Shown piece after piece: positions 21,598 to 32,139 of a stretch of 64,000 nt of DNA; the first letter of the stretch is position 1, and the number at the start of each line of letters is the position of its first letter. Both the position numbers and the translations under genes were made by a program. The stretch is taken from positions 248,001-312,000 of the forward strand of contig JAHDVF020001519.1 in assembly GCA_022606425.2 (NCBI GenBank), in the 5' to 3' direction. This stretch comes from Lepidostoma basale. Its lineage: Eukaryota; Arthropoda; Insecta; Trichoptera; Lepidostomatidae. The notes below the pieces were generated by a model. The model searched no databases. It worked only from the letters and a program-made list of their open reading frames with translations, and was not told where the DNA came from.

Positions 21598-21689
21598 TTA
21601 TTTCTTATACATTAAAAGAACTGTATGTCGCCACTGGCCTGATGATGATGTTATAAATGCGCACTTTGGTGTTTCTATAATAGATAAAT

Positions 21690-21845
21690 ACTTGGACTTT
21701 AGGAACGTCATTCAGAAGACTGCAGCATTTTGGTCGAAACAAACGGTTGGGAGCAAAAGAAGCAGAGTCAAGGAGCTTGGAATAAAATCATCAAAGGGGC
21801 TCAAACTCTTTAAAATCTGTACTGCCATAGGAAGTAAGTATAATA
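21690..21845 (+). pseudogene. Type 6 non-LTR C-terminal scrap
   Basis: ELGIKSSKGLKLFKICTAIG corresponds to the DRG.W..IIEEAKT..GLYGH end of the type 6 remnant at 25.9 kb. Confidence 0.45.
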
Positions 21846-21924
21846 CTTTGTTTAAAAATAATATCATAATTTAATCTTAATACAGTTCTCCTAGGCATTC
21901 ATATATTTTTATTAACTTTTTGAT

Positions 21925-22155
21925 TAAAAAACTTTGTTATAAATATCACAATTGATTATATTTTGTCGCGATAACTGTTTCCCTAACCGATGTTAGCATC
22001 GTCAGGTCTTACAATCAACTGATGTTAGGATCGTCAGGTCTTACAAGTTGATTGTAAGACATGACGATGCTAACATCAGTTTGCGAAACAGCTGTCGTGA
22101 TAAAATATAGTCAATTGTGATATTTCAAATAATTAAACAGTTAAAAATATACTTA
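21925..22155. mobile_element. FB2-related foldback, with internal direct repeat
   Basis: GATGTTAGCATCGTCAGGTC, then TTACAA, is repeated directly at 21990 and 22020 and inverted at 22040-22080. Arms end in TTTTGTCGCGATAACTGTTT and AAACAGCTGTCGTGATAAAA. Minus-strand core CTGACGA (21999-22005) fits CTGANGA, with stem II CTAAC/GTTAG. Confidence 0.65.
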
Positions 22156-22209
22156 GGAAAATGAAAATAACTTGGTTAAATCCACAAAATATTTTTTAAA
22201 ATATTTAAA

Positions 22210-22250
22210 AACACTACATGTTTCGGTTGATCTTCAGGTGTAAAAATATA
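22210..22250 (-). repeat. Decayed hammerhead-like half site
   Basis: Minus strand CTGAAGATCAACCGAAACAT, with no real stem II. Core and GAAAC present only. Confidence 0.3.
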
Positions 22251-22624
22251 ATAAAAACTAAACGAAGAAAGAATAATATAAAAAAAATACATTTAAAATT
22301 CTTTTATATATTTTTTTATATTTTGAATATTTAGTGGATTAAACAAAGTTAATTTCAATTTTCTAAGTATATTACTATGGAATTTCACAGTGTTAATGCC
22401 TTAGCGTTCAATATACAGTTAATAATGTTGAAATATCAAAGTGTTTCCGCCATTACAATGGATTATCTAATTCATATATCTTATAATTATTATTTAATTT
22501 TTTTCGACCAAATCCAAACAATTGCTATAAAATTTTTAATCTTTTTTTTAAACATGTATTTTTAAATAGTACATAGTTATTTAAATTTTATTGTAGAAGA
22601 TATTAAAATATAAAATAGATCTCT

Positions 22625-22870
22625 TATTTTATGATATCCTGATGATTTTACATAACAATGAATACGAATGAAGACCTCTGTTTTCAATAAATGTTATTAT
22701 ACATTGTAGGGATGACTTGATTTGCTTTAGTAATCTTAGCAAAATATCATTCCCATAAATCATAATAAAACTTCTAGATAACAAACGTTTCCATTCGTCT
22801 TAATTATTCAATATGGAGTTTTAGATCATTGTTTATGAAACAATAAACAACTTCACATATTAGGTATGTT
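22625..22870. mobile_element. FB4 foldback copy
   Basis: ATACGAATGAAGACCTCTGT on the left is inverse to AACGTTTCCATTCGTCTTAA on the right. TAAAACTTCTAGATAACA is the family right-arm block. The central motif is decayed. Confidence 0.6.
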
Positions 22871-22914
22871 ACTTGGGTCTAGTATTTAGTTTGATTTAAT
22901 TTTGATACAGTTTA

Positions 22915-22980
22915 TATCGTTTTTCCGATGATAAAGGTGCATAGCTTTCGAAACATGTCGAGAAAATTAAACTCTAACTA
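22915..22980 (+). mobile_element. FB5 half-element with hammerhead-like core
   Basis: CCGATGA (22925-22931), T, an A-rich strand and CTTTC as stem II, GAAAC, ATGTC, then GAGAA. Same layout as 33792-33835, but stem I is reduced. Confidence 0.5.
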
Positions 22981-23795
22981 ATAAACTAACTTACCATCAC
23001 GCCGTCTCCCCGGAGGGGTAGGCAGAAAGAATGGAACGCCACACTATTCCGTCCTGACATACTTCTCTCGCTTCCTCTACATTCATACATCTTGTCATGC
23101 ACGCACGTCGATTTCTCCGACTCCTCACGTGACCGACATTCAATATTTGATTGATTTGATCGTGCCACGTTTTCCTCGGTCTTCCTCTATTTCTAGCTCC
23201 GTTTACATTTACCTTCTTTACCATTCTGTCTTCACTCATTCTTTCCATGTGTCCAAACCATCTTAATGACCCTTTCCTTATTTTGTTTACGAGTATAACA
23301 CTTTCATTCGCACCACATTCACATCTTATATAATACTTACATTTGTCACTCTATCATATACAGATTTGCCACACATTTGTCTTAGAGATCTCATTTCTAC
23401 TGCATTTATTCTACTTTTATCCTTCTTTTGCCAGTTTCATGCTTCTCTTCCATACATAATGGTCGGTACAAGAACACCATTGTGCACTGCCATCTTAGCT
23501 TTTTTGGATAGGCTTTTGTTTGCGATGACAACTTTTAGTGCACCATTTATTCTGTTGACTGCCCCAACCCTTCTTTCAATATCCTTCTGCACCCTCCCAT
23601 CCTTTGTAAACATACTTCCTAAATTAATAAATTCATCCACTTGTTCCAGATTTTCACCGTTTACACTAATGTTGCAGGCTGTCATGCTTCCTTCTTTTTT
23701 GAAAATCATTACCTTAGACTTATTCACATTCATCATCAAATCGTATCGCTTGCATAACTCGAAAGTGGAAAAACAGTGTTCCAATCCATTTTAAA
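22978..23795 (-). pseudogene. LINE-A, longest copy, reaching the reverse transcriptase end
   Basis: The upstream frame 23784-23437 (minus) reads CKRYDLMMNVNKSKVMIFKK, then EQVDEFINLGSMFTKDG, DIERRVGAVNRINGAL, and SKKAKMAVHNGVLVPTIMYG. NKSK..IF plus F..LGS....G is the thumb region just after the catalytic palm of LINE reverse transcriptases. The downstream frame 23248-22997 adds RGRPRKTWHDQINQILNVGH and the end AYPSGETA. The catalytic YXDD box lies outside the copy. It serves as the reference for the family here. Confidence 0.9.
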
Positions 23796-23799
23796 TCGT

Positions 23800-24160
23800 G
23801 GTTATAATTCAATTAATTTACTTTGTTTTAAAGTTAAGTTCATTTAAGGGAACGTCACCCTGTGGATAGAACATTCAACAAATATTTTGCTCGGTAATGT
23901 ACGATATTGTTTTCAATGGATATTCATTCGAACGGAAAACAGCTGGTTTACAGTTAGTTGTGTTCTCAATATTGAATGGTAATTTCATTTTCGGTGGTTA
24001 AACATGAAATGTTTTAATTCGGTTGATAGCAAAGCATTTGAAGACAATGGAAACAATTTTAGGGGTTAGGCCTAGTCAGGGGTGTTAAATAAATGAGTAT
24101 TTTAAATCTAACGAAAATTGTAATTTGGTAATATCGGTGTAATTTATTTTATGAAAGAAA
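23800..24160. other. Unassigned AT-rich sequence
   Basis: Nothing recognised. Confidence 0.35.
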
Positions 24161-24229
24161 TATTTCTTTCTTTTCTTTTTTATATACGAGTACTTTGTAT
24201 ACATCACTAACTTTAAAAAAAATTAATTA

Positions 24230-24275
24230 AATATCAGACATGTTTCGGACAAACTGGTCCTTTCTTAGTGATATT
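24230..24275 (-). ncRNA. Hammerhead-like motif (FB1), stem I kept
   Basis: Minus strand: AATATCA, core CTAAGAA (24262-24268), stem II GGAC/GTCC, GAAA, ACATGT, C, TGATATT. Stem I pairs over 7 bp with a sequence different from the 6.4-kb copy. Two core changes suggest it is dead. Confidence 0.5.
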
Positions 24276-24333
24276 ATAAAGATATTTAAAATGTTTTAAA
24301 ATTGTTTACAAATATGATCAGTTTTGACAAATC

Positions 24334-24717
24334 GTCACCTGAGAGTAAAAGGGTTCTAACTAACAAAATTTTACAATTGGCTTTTTTTCGTGAAAAGGGT
24401 TCTTACTAGCCTTATCTATACGTACAATTAAAATAATATATATAATAGTATCGTCATTTTGATTTAACGAAAATAATCAAATTCCATCTAATCATTCAAA
24501 ACACACGATTCACTAAAGAAGGATTCATTTACACTTAGAACTTTATTATTCCAACTGTCGCCAGAGAAAATTTACACGCTTCTTGGTAAAAGAGTTTCAT
24601 ATATTTCAGATGAAACCCTTTCATTCCAAGATACACACCCGAAGCCAACAAAACTTTGACTTCATTTTTATCAGCTTTTTACTTTTGACAGTTGGAACCT
24701 TCTTACTCTCAGGTGAC
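24334..24717. mobile_element. MITE with ~28-bp imperfect terminal inverted repeats
   Basis: Ends CGTCACCTGAGAGTAA (24334-24349) and TTACTCTCAGGTGACG (24703-24718) are exact inverted repeats. The similarity continues to about 28 bp with a few mismatches. The flanks suggest a 4-bp AAAT duplication. About 385 bp, no open frame of note. Superfamily not assigned. Confidence 0.7.
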
Positions 24718-24859
24718 GAAATGTTAATTTAATTTTTTTTAAAGTAAGTGCTGTATACGAAGTATATAAAAAATAAAAAAAAACATCTACAACACAAAGT
24801 ATGGCGAACATAGAAGAAATAATTCTTACTTATAAAACTAAAATGATAAAACTTTGAAA

Positions 24860-25480
24860 AACTAACTAACAACTAAATAATCATCACGCCATTTCCTCGG
24901 AAGGGTAGGCAGAGAGGATGGATCGCCACAATGTCGATTATTCCAACTTCGAAAGTGGCCGCCTTTTAGTAATTGATTAATTTGGTCATCCCATGTTTTC
25001 CTCGGTCGTCCTCGGCTTCTGTTTCCACTCACGCTGCTTGTATATAACTTTTCAACCATTCTACTTTCATCCATTCGTTCCATATGTCCAAACCATCTCA
25101 GGGATCCTTTTTTAATTTTATCCATGATGCAGTCATCTGCCTTACATTTCTTTCTTATTTCATCGTTCGGTATTCTATCATATGTATAACGTTGTTTTTA
25201 ATGATCTCATTTCTACGGCGTTAATACTTCTTTCATTTTTTTTTGCCAACTCCAAGCTTCACTTCCATACATGAGGGTTGGCACTAGAACTCCATTGTGC
25301 ACTGCCATCTTTACTTCTGTGGATATATATATCTATTTGCAGTAATGGCTTTGAGTGCGCCATTTATTTTATTCCCAGCACCAACCCTTCTTTCGATGTT
25401 TTTCTCCATTTTTTTCTGTGTCTTGTAAACATGCTTCCCAGATATGTAAATTCGGTAACTTGCTCCAACAACTTACTTAT
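24860..25480 (-). pseudogene. LINE-A copy, second subfamily
   Basis: MDKIKKGSLRWFGHMERMDE, then RGRPRKTWDDQINQLLKGGH. The lysine-rich DKIKKG, QLLKGGH and the CCTCGGAAGGGTAGGCAGAG end differ from the INQILNVGH type and match copies at 10.5 and 27.1 kb. The region reaches MLPRYVN-like thumb sequence near 25470. Confidence 0.85.
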
Positions 25481-25925
25481 CATATTATTTTTACTTATCA
25501 TATTTTATTTGACATAGAAAAATACTTATTTATTCAAGACCAATATATCGCGATATTTGTTGGACTCGTTTCATATTTTGATCTTTGCGGTGACCATCAT
25601 AACATTCTACTAGTGCATCTAAAATTCATATTTTTCGATGGCCCTACAGCCCATATCGAGCCTTAGCTGTCATTATTATTCCCCTCCAACACCTCTTGTT
25701 CTCCGCTTCGACCCTCCAATCTGATACTTGTAACAATTTCCCCCCATGTCTCCCAACTTCATAACAATATCGTCCCATCTCTCCCAACTCATCAATCAAA
25801 ATTTCAAATTAATTAATTTAAAAAATCATAATTCAAGAAACGTAGATTTTTTTAATTAAATAACATACGTACTTGAAAAAAAATTTCGCGGATTTTTAAA
25901 GAAAGAACACTAGTTTCTTGTTCAC
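25481..25925. other. Unassigned sequence
   Basis: A C-rich patch at 25680-25790 may be a further LINE scrap, but I cannot place it. Confidence 0.3.
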
Positions 25926-25929
25926 TTAC

Positions 25930-26178
25930 TAACTTCCTATGGCCATACAACTCTTGAAGAGTTTTAGTCTCCTCGATGATTTCCCCCCAAGCTCCTCGAT
26001 CCTACGCCTTCTGCTCCCAGAAGTCCAATTCTCACAATCTAGCCAGATCAGCCAGAACATTGTCTATTAGGCGCCGTCTAGGCCTTCTTAGAGGTCTAAC
26101 TCCAGTCGGTCTAGACGCAAACAGAGTCTTGATTGCTCTGATCTCTCCGGCTCGGCATATATGTGCCCAAAGCTTATT
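25930..26178 (-). pseudogene. Non-LTR C-terminal remnant, type 6, clearest copy
   Basis: The minus strand encodes ICRAGEIRAIKTLFASRPTG, then RPLRRPRRRLIDNVLADLAR, a stop, WEQKA, DRGAW, EIIEETKTLQELYGHRK. The order GH.CR..E.RA., GRPR.RW.D.V, DR..W..IIEEAKT..GLYGHRK is a known LINE C-terminal pattern. Two in-frame stops. Confidence 0.75.
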
Positions 26179-26269
26179 GTTAATTAAAATACAATTTTCA
26201 ATAACATGAAAAATCCTAAAATTATTAATTAGTTTTTTTATGCTTTAAATAAGCTGTATAAATTTATTC

Positions 26270-26403
26270 TTTATACGCTATACTTTGTGTTGTTGTGATG
26301 CTTAATATCTCTTTTTCTTTTTTATATATTTTGTATATACTACACTTATATTAATAAAAATATAATTATACAGACATGTTTCGGATAACCAGTCCTTATT
26401 CAG
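26270..26403 (-). mobile_element. FB1 half-element with hammerhead-like core
   Basis: Minus strand: core CTGAATA (26397-26403), GGAC/TATCC-type stem II, GAAA, ACATGT, GTC (26373-26375). G8 is changed to T. The outer end ACGCTATACTTTGTGTTGTT marks the element terminus. Confidence 0.6.
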
Positions 26404-26404
26404 T

Positions 26405-26490
26405 GATACATATATTCAAATCAAATCAAATCAAATCAGTTTATTTTCTCAAAAGACATTACAAACATATTATTATAAAGATACATTTAA
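26405..26490 (-). repeat. Jockey/CR1-like LINE 3' tail only
   Basis: Four (AAATC) units on the plus strand, then AGTTTATTTTCTCAAAAGAC. The same tail precedes LINE ends at 28.69 and 62.88 kb. Confidence 0.7.
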
Positions 26491-26613
26491 AAAAAATCAC
26501 AGCTCGTATACAACATTTTAACCATTTTTCTCTTGTCCATTCGTTCCATTTGTCCATGTCCATATCGTGCTACGTAACTAAATAATAAATTCAGGAAAAC
26601 CGAATAAATCACG

Positions 26614-26966
26614 TCAGATCCCTTTTAATATTACGTTGATAGAAATAATATTGAAAATGTGACCTTTAAGAGCGATTTGGGATCCATCTGACCCTTGCTC
26701 TGCGAAGCTCTCCAAAGTTTTAATGCGTTGCAGAAGCCCAAGTTTCCGACAATGGGCTAACTTAACACTCGTCTCGCTTCTCTGCCCTCCCTCGAGAGGC
26801 TGGGGGACTCCAGATCTGTTTGGGATGTGATTCGCACTTGTGAAGGCCCCTCCAGATACAAACGATTTGCAAAACAATTAATTATTTCTTGAATATAATT
26901 AATTTTAACTTGATTCATACAACATGAAAGCTTTTTGAAATAAGCGACAACAGTCACGATACACAA
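26614..26966 (-). pseudogene. Unrecognised coding-like remnant
   Basis: A minus frame of 87 aa (26877-26614) includes PNRSGVPQPLEGGQRSETSV and LLQRIKTLESFAEQGSDGSQ. Composition is richer in G+C than the surroundings and looks coding. I do not recognise a domain. A LINE 5' or ORF1 piece is possible. It lies between a LINE tail and a LINE-A copy. Confidence 0.3.
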
Positions 26967-27049
26967 AACATTGTTTCCGAAGTGGATACATTAGAACTAT
27001 TTCAAATACTTATGTATTTAGTTAAATATATTAATTAAATTAACTAATT

Positions 27050-27560
27050 ATTCTTACTAACAAACTAACCATCACTCCGGAGGGGTAGGCAGAGAGGATG
27101 GATCGCCACATTTTTCTATCCTGACATAACTCTCGCACCTCTTCTACATTCACACATCGTGACATGCACGCTCGTCGATTGTTCCTACTTCGAACATGGC
27201 CGCCTTTCAGTAATTGATGAATTTGGTCATGCCATGTCTTCCTTGGCCTTCTTCTACTTATTTTTCCATTCACACTACTTGTATATATCTTTTTAACCAT
27301 TCTTCCCTCATCCATTCGTTCCATATGTCTAAACTATCTTAGTGACCCTTGCTTGATTTTATTTATCACGTATTCATCCGCTTTACATTCCTTTCTTACT
27401 TCATCATTAGATATTCTATCATACATTGTTGTTCCGCACATCCTTCTTAGTGACCACATTTATACGGCATTTATCCTACTTTCATCCTTCTTCTGCCAAC
27501 TCTAAGCTTCACTTCTTTACATAAGGGTCGGCACTAGAACTCCATTGTGCACTGCTTGTT
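27050..27560 (-). pseudogene. LINE-A copy, second subfamily
   Basis: MERMDEGRMVKKIYTSSVNG, then RRRPRKTWHDQIHQLLKGGH, RACMSRCVNVEEVRELCQDR and ILSAYPSG. Part of the 3' end is deleted (CCATCACTCCGGAGGGG). Upstream SMHNGVLVPTL-type sequence ends near 27556. Confidence 0.85.
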
Positions 27561-27589
27561 ATGTTTAATAATATCACATCACGAATTAA

Positions 27590-27768
27590 ATAAAAAATTA
27601 TTTTTAATAGACAAGCCATTGTTTTGGCTAAACATTAATTATCACTATGATACTTCAACGTTTTATGTTTAAATTTGAAACAGTGTCATTTGTACGTATC
27701 ACAATTTATTTTTATGATTGTGTCGCGACAGCGGTTTCGCCACCCTATGTTGGTATAATCAAGGGTTT
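27590..27768. mobile_element. FB2-related half-element
   Basis: Minus-strand TTGATTATACCAACATAGG, then GGCGAAACCGCTGTCGCG. GAAAC and GTC persist; the core is TTGATTA. Confidence 0.5.
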
Positions 27769-27774
27769 TGTAAC

Positions 27775-27994
27775 ATGTTTTTAACCCAATTACTGCATAC
27801 AATTTTTAAAATATTAGATTGATTTTCATGAAATATGATACAAAGCTTATCTATCGCCATTTTATTATCACGTGATTTCTACACCAGACCAAATACAGTG
27901 TTAGAAATTTTCCCACACTCTTATCGCCGGAAATCGAACCAAGGACCTTTTATGTCCCAAACATAGCTATTACCACTCTGCCACGAAGGTCGTC
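27775..27994 (-). mobile_element. SINE-1, copy 4, diverged
   Basis: GACGACCTTCGTGGCAGAGT on the minus strand; the B box is mutated to GGTTCGATTTC. Shared body with AAATGGCGATAGATAAG. Confidence 0.8.
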
Positions 27995-28680
27995 AACACT
28001 AACCAATAATTTATTGTTACTTCAAAAATTATGTTTAATTCCATTTTTACTAATTAAGTCCCATAAAAATATATTGCGCATTATTACCAGAAAACCATTA
28101 TCTTACCTTGTTATTCAAAGAATATCAAATTCTTAGAATTCGACAACTTTACATTAAAATATCAGCCATCTTCTCCAAATTTAAAATTTCGAATTCGAGA
28201 TCACAACAGAACCGTCCCACAAGATATTCCTCTCACCAAAATTTTTAAGTTCCTCGCTGTCGCTCAGCTCTAGCCCAAAAACAATTTCCATTTCGCGCGC
28301 CCTATATTTTCAATCGTTTTCGAGAATCTCAAATCTATTAACAGCTTTAAGAAATTTAAAGTGCTCTAACCAAATATTTAAAGGGGTCAACCATAGACGT
28401 AGAAAATGTTTTTTTCTTTAGGATTTAGAAGAGTTTTCCAATCTATCCTAGTATGTAAATTTATAATCGCAACTTTCTTAGCACTTAAAATTAATTATAT
28501 CATCATGTTGCGATTACCAATGTTAGCATGAGATTACTAACAAATCATAACAAACCGCCATTTTACTTACAATTCTACAAACATGCTATTTTATGTAGTT
28601 GTCACGATACAAGCCCTGCCTAGTGTGACAACTACAGTCCATAAACTTTATATTGTCAAATTGATGTATCACATGTAAAA
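27995..28680. other. Unassigned sequence
   Basis: No recognised element. GTTGTCACGATAC (28599-28611) and GTGTGACAAC (28622-28631) form a weak inverted pair. Confidence 0.3.
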
Positions 28681-28684
28681 GTAA

Positions 28685-29218
28685 AATAAATCAAATCAAA
28701 TCAAATCAGTTTATTTCATCAACAGACATTACAAAATTTATTTTTAAGGCATCTATTGAGAACAGGTAAAATAATATATTATATATAGTATACTACCAGA
28801 AACGCATAAGAGATGGTTCAACATTAGGAAGACAGGATACTCTCCAGAATTAAGAGTATTTGCCTTCTGAACGTACCTTCACTAACATGAAAGACGTCGA
28901 TCTCCGAGGAGACCGCGTTCAGCAGACTAATTGCTCTTCCCACCGGTGTCACCAGGGGCAGATTGGTTCTGGCAGCCGGTAGGTAAAACAATCTGTGCTG
29001 TCGCTGTCGGAGATATCTATCGGGGACAAAAAGCCGAACACCCTCCAGTACGGCCGAGTTCTCGAAGTATCCCCTAATTAATCTAAAGAAATGGGTAATT
29101 AGATGTCCATCTCTTCGAAGCTGTAGAGAATTGGTTCCGAGCATTCCCAAAAGAAATGCCGTGGGATAGAGCCAAGGATAGCTACCATACTCCCTCATGT
29201 AGAGTATGGTAGCTATCC
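28685..29218 (-). pseudogene. Jockey/CR1-like LINE 3' end
   Basis: The minus frame 29198-28824 reads YPWLYPTAFLLGMLGTNSLQ, LRRDGHLITHFFRLIRGYFE, then LFVPDRYLRQRQHRLFYLPA, RTNLPLVTPVGRAISLLNAV, and ends ILESILSS. It is open over 124 aa and is the best copy of this family here. The 3' tail is (AAATC)n at 28690-28708. The stretch ends at a 17-bp hairpin at its 5' junction. Confidence 0.8.
29176..29218. repeat. 17-bp perfect hairpin at a LINE 5' junction
   Basis: GGATAGCTACCATACTC and its exact complement around a 9-nt loop. The inner arm is LINE sequence; the outer arm is its inverted copy. Confidence 0.85.
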
Positions 29219-29224
29219 ATAAAT

Positions 29225-29400
29225 AAATAATAATAATTAATACGAATAAAAACGTCTGTTTTCTAGAATTTTTATTTTATTGTATATTTCGCCTGTCATG
29301 ACATTTGATAATGCCTTTGTCAGGTAAATTATGTCATTCCCATAAAATATAATACAACTTCTAGAAAACAGACGTTTTCATTCTTATTTATTACTAACCA
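29225..29400. mobile_element. FB4 foldback copy
   Basis: ATACGAATAAAAACGTCTGT then TTTCTAG on the left; CTAGAAAACAGACGTTTTCA on the right. The core TTGATAATGCC is followed by GTAAAT instead of CGAAAC, so the motif is dead. Confidence 0.65.
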
Positions 29401-29407
29401 ATAAAAT

Positions 29408-29545
29408 AAGAACACTAATTAACTAACTGACCATCATGCTGTATCTTCGAAGGGGTAGACCGAAAGAATGGACCTCTAAACGGTTCTTTATTGACATACT
29501 CCTCTTCTTAATTCTTACAATATTTACATTCAATATTTTTTATTT
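29408..29545 (-). pseudogene. LINE-A scrap
   Basis: CTAACTGACCATCATGCTG and AGGGGTAGACCGAAAGAATG only. Confidence 0.7.
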
Positions 29546-29569
29546 ACAAAATAATTAAAAAAAAAAAAT

Positions 29570-29810
29570 TAAATACTTTGCTTTCGTATGAAGCACTTAA
29601 TTTGTGGGGTGGCATTTAAAAAATAATTTTAAGACATTTTACAACTTTATTTTTGTTTTATCGAACCAGTCGGTATTGCTCCCAAAGGAGCTATGTCAGG
29701 TTCACAAAACTGTTTTTTTTTGCGACTTTGACCAAATATTCTTGGGAGCGAAACCGGATGGTTTTATAAAACAAAAATAAACACGGGTAAAAACATTGTT
29801 TTAAAGTGTT
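29570..29810. mobile_element. FB3 foldback copy
   Basis: TTTTGTTTTATCGAACCAGT inverse to CGGATGGTTTTATAAAACAA. Minus strand CTGACATAGCTCC, then GGGAGCAATACCGA: stem II GCTCC/GGGAGC kept, GAAAC lost. The plus arm keeps GGGAGCGAAACCGG. Confidence 0.6.
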
Positions 29811-30025
29811 TCGAAATTATTTTTACAAGATTGAACATTTAAAAATACAAAAATAATAATAAATTAATAACATGATATAATTATAAATATATGAGTCAAC
29901 CATACCTCTTTTGATTCAGGATTCACAATCCAACGTCATGTTCCAATATAAGCAAATTGATTATTACCTGAAAACAAAGAAAATTTACGATGAGATGATT
30001 TTATTAACACTTACTATTAAAACTA
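29811..30025. other. Unassigned AT-rich sequence
   Basis: Nothing recognised. Confidence 0.3.
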
Positions 30026-30029
30026 ATTT

Positions 30030-30418
30030 CAACATATGGAGTTGAAGCAAGGTTAGAGTAATAACCAAACAAATGTTGTGGACCCACGAGATAAAGACAC
30101 TTGAAATGATAGCATGCAAGACACTGGGAGACCGCGTGAGAAACACCAGAATTAGAGAGATATATGAGGTTGAGGATAATATAAGATGGAGTAGACAGCG
30201 ATGAAGGGACCGGTACGGTCATGTCAAAAATATGGACACCATCAGCCTCCCTTATATTGCACTACAAAATCAGCCTCACGGAACTCGTCCTCGTGGAAGA
30301 CCTCCTAAAAGATGGAAGGACAGCTGGGAATCTACCTCACAGGAGGAGCAACTCTCTGCAGAACAGACCACATAGGTCTACAACAATTAAGAAGACGAAG
30401 AAGACTTACTCTATTACA
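30030..30418 (+). pseudogene. Non-LTR C-terminal remnant, type 3
   Basis: ACKTLGDRVRNTRIREIYEV, EDNIRWSRQR, a stop, then RYGHVKNMDTISLPYIALQN, GTRPRGRPPKRWKDSWEST. Ends with (GAA)n-like AGAAGACGAAGAAG. The GHV and RGRPPKRW boxes make the assignment firm. Confidence 0.75.
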
Positions 30419-30519
30419 ATTTTTTTTTAACCACCAAACCGGTTTTTCGTCAACGAGATTCCTTAGAAAAGGCAAGCTAAACTATAGGCATAGATTTTTT
30501 TTTTAAATATTTATAAGTG

Positions 30520-31075
30520 AAACCTAACCATCACGCCGTTTCTCCGAAGGGGTGGGCAGAAAGAATAGACCACCACACTTTTTTTTCCTGACATATTTCT
30601 CTCGATTCATCAACATTCATACATCGTGTCATGCATGCGCGTCGATTTCTCTGACTCCTCACATGTCCAACATTCAATATCTGATTTATTTGATCGTGCC
30701 ACGTTTTCCTCGGTCTTCCCCTATTTCTGTTTCCATACAAATCGTTAACATATTTTTTTTTACCATTCTTTTTTAATTCATTTTTCCATATGTCTAAACC
30801 ATCTTAATGATCCTTTCATAATTTTGTTCATAACACCATCATTCGCACCGCGTTCACTTCTTATATTTTCATTCGACTCTCTATCATACACAGAGTATCC
30901 ACACATTCGTCTAAGATATCCCATTTCTACTGCATTTATTCTACTTTCATCCTTCTTTGGCCAGTAACATGCTTCGCTTTCATACATAAGGGTCGGTAGA
31001 AGAACACCATAGTGCACTGCCATTGTAGCTTTTTGGATAGCTTTTGGTTTGGGGTGACAACTTTAAGTGCAAAAT
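30520..31075 (-). pseudogene. LINE-A copy
   Basis: NRGRPRKTWHDQINQILNVG with RRACMTRCMNVDESREICQE and HPFGETA (30740-30531). A second frame holds MAVHYGVLLPTLMYESEACY and GANDGVMNKIMKGSLRWF. One frameshift separates them. Confidence 0.88.
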
Positions 31076-31162
31076 ATTTATAAGTAAAAGGGCAAAATAT
31101 ACAACCGCTGGTTATGATATAGTGGGAGGTTTCAGAAGTAGTGCGGTAGGGTAGTGAATTTT

Positions 31163-31373
31163 ATTGTATTAAAGCTGTAAACAATTTGTTTTTTTAATAT
31201 TGAATTGATTATCATGATATGTGATAGGAAGCTAATCTATCGCAATATTATTATCACGTGAATACTACTCTAGACCAAAGACAGTGTAACAATCACACTG
31301 CCATCGCCGGGAATCGAACCCGATACCTTCAATACGGCAGTCAGTACTCTTACCACTCTGCAACGGAGGTTGA
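31163..31373 (-). mobile_element. SINE-1, copy 5
   Basis: Minus strand head CAACCTCCGTTGCAGAGTGG; B box GGTTCGATTCC at about 31310-31320; CAATATTGCGATAGATTAG body. 3'-truncated. Confidence 0.82.
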
Positions 31374-31434
31374 AAATATTGGATTTAAATATAACAATAA
31401 AATATACCTAGTATAAAAAAACATGTTAATAATT

Positions 31435-31690
31435 TGACATAGAAACAAATACACATAAAGGTTCGAAAAATCACGAAAATTTGACAGTTCAAATCAAATC
31501 AAATAAAAGTAATAAATCAGTTTGTTTTTTCAAAAGATATTACAAACAATTTTTATATTACAATATATTATTGTTACACATGATGATGTCAACATAGGTT
31601 GACGAAACAGCTGTCGCGAAAAATAAAAGTACAATTGTGATACACAAAACAATTTTTTTTACTTTAACAGTTTAGAATGTTAAAGCATCA
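31435..31690 (+). mobile_element. FB2 half-element with an inserted LINE tail
   Basis: The FB2 body (AAAGGTTCGAAAAATCACGA) is broken at 31490 by about 70 bp of Jockey/CR1-type 3' tail (TCAAATCAAATCAAAT, AATCAGTTTG). It resumes with TTATTGTTACACATGATGAT and the ribozyme-like motif. Confidence 0.7.
31576..31620 (+). ncRNA. Hammerhead-like motif (FB2)
   Basis: ATGATGA (31580-31586; C3 changed to A), T, GTCAAC-ATAG-GTTGAC, GAAA (31604-31607), ACAGCTGT, C at 31615. Stem II is a perfect 6-bp hairpin and stem III is intact. Only the C3 change argues against activity. Confidence 0.6.
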
Positions 31691-31694
31691 TTTC

Positions 31695-31887
31695 GGTATG
31701 TTTTATTTTAATGTATACAAATACTTATAGACAAATACTGGATTTTACCCATTGTTGTCTAGCAATGTATGATAGTTGCGAAGCCTTTCACATTGCATTA
31801 ATAAAGTTTTTCTGCTTAATGCTTACATGTATGATGGCGCTAGTGTAGATTGACCTAAAAAATATTGAGATACAATTAATCTTTAAA
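31695..31887 (-). mobile_element. IE-1 internal-deletion copy
   Basis: The 5' block (AATGTATACAAATACTTATA, TACTGGATTTTACCCATTG) and ATGGCGCTAGTGTAGATTGA are followed directly by TATTGAGATACAATTAAT. The central ~200 bp is missing. Confidence 0.7.
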
Positions 31888-32139
31888 AACATCATTTCGG
31901 TGTTTCGGCCATGTTATTTAATTAATACTGGTACTTAATTTTGTACACTATGTATTAGTTGTGTTTTGGCAGCAGTTCTAGGAAAATCAAAATATATTAT
32001 TGGGTACAAATTTGAGATAATAATTCAGGATATTTTGATATTTAATACTCGCATCAGGTAGACCAGTTCGGGGGAGTGAGATTACGTAAAAGGTCAGAGA
32101 TCAAATGTATAAACACAAATAGCAGCGAAAGCAAATAGC

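Larger units (their letters stand above)
24165..24832. mobile_element. FB1 element interrupted by a MITE
   Basis: The left arm (24175-24334) holds the minus-strand motif. The right end (24725-24820) carries AAGTAAGTGCTGTATACGAA and the terminal ACATCTACAACACAAAGTAT. The intervening block is foreign. The uninterrupted copy at 18.8 kb supplies the empty-site comparison. Confidence 0.75.
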
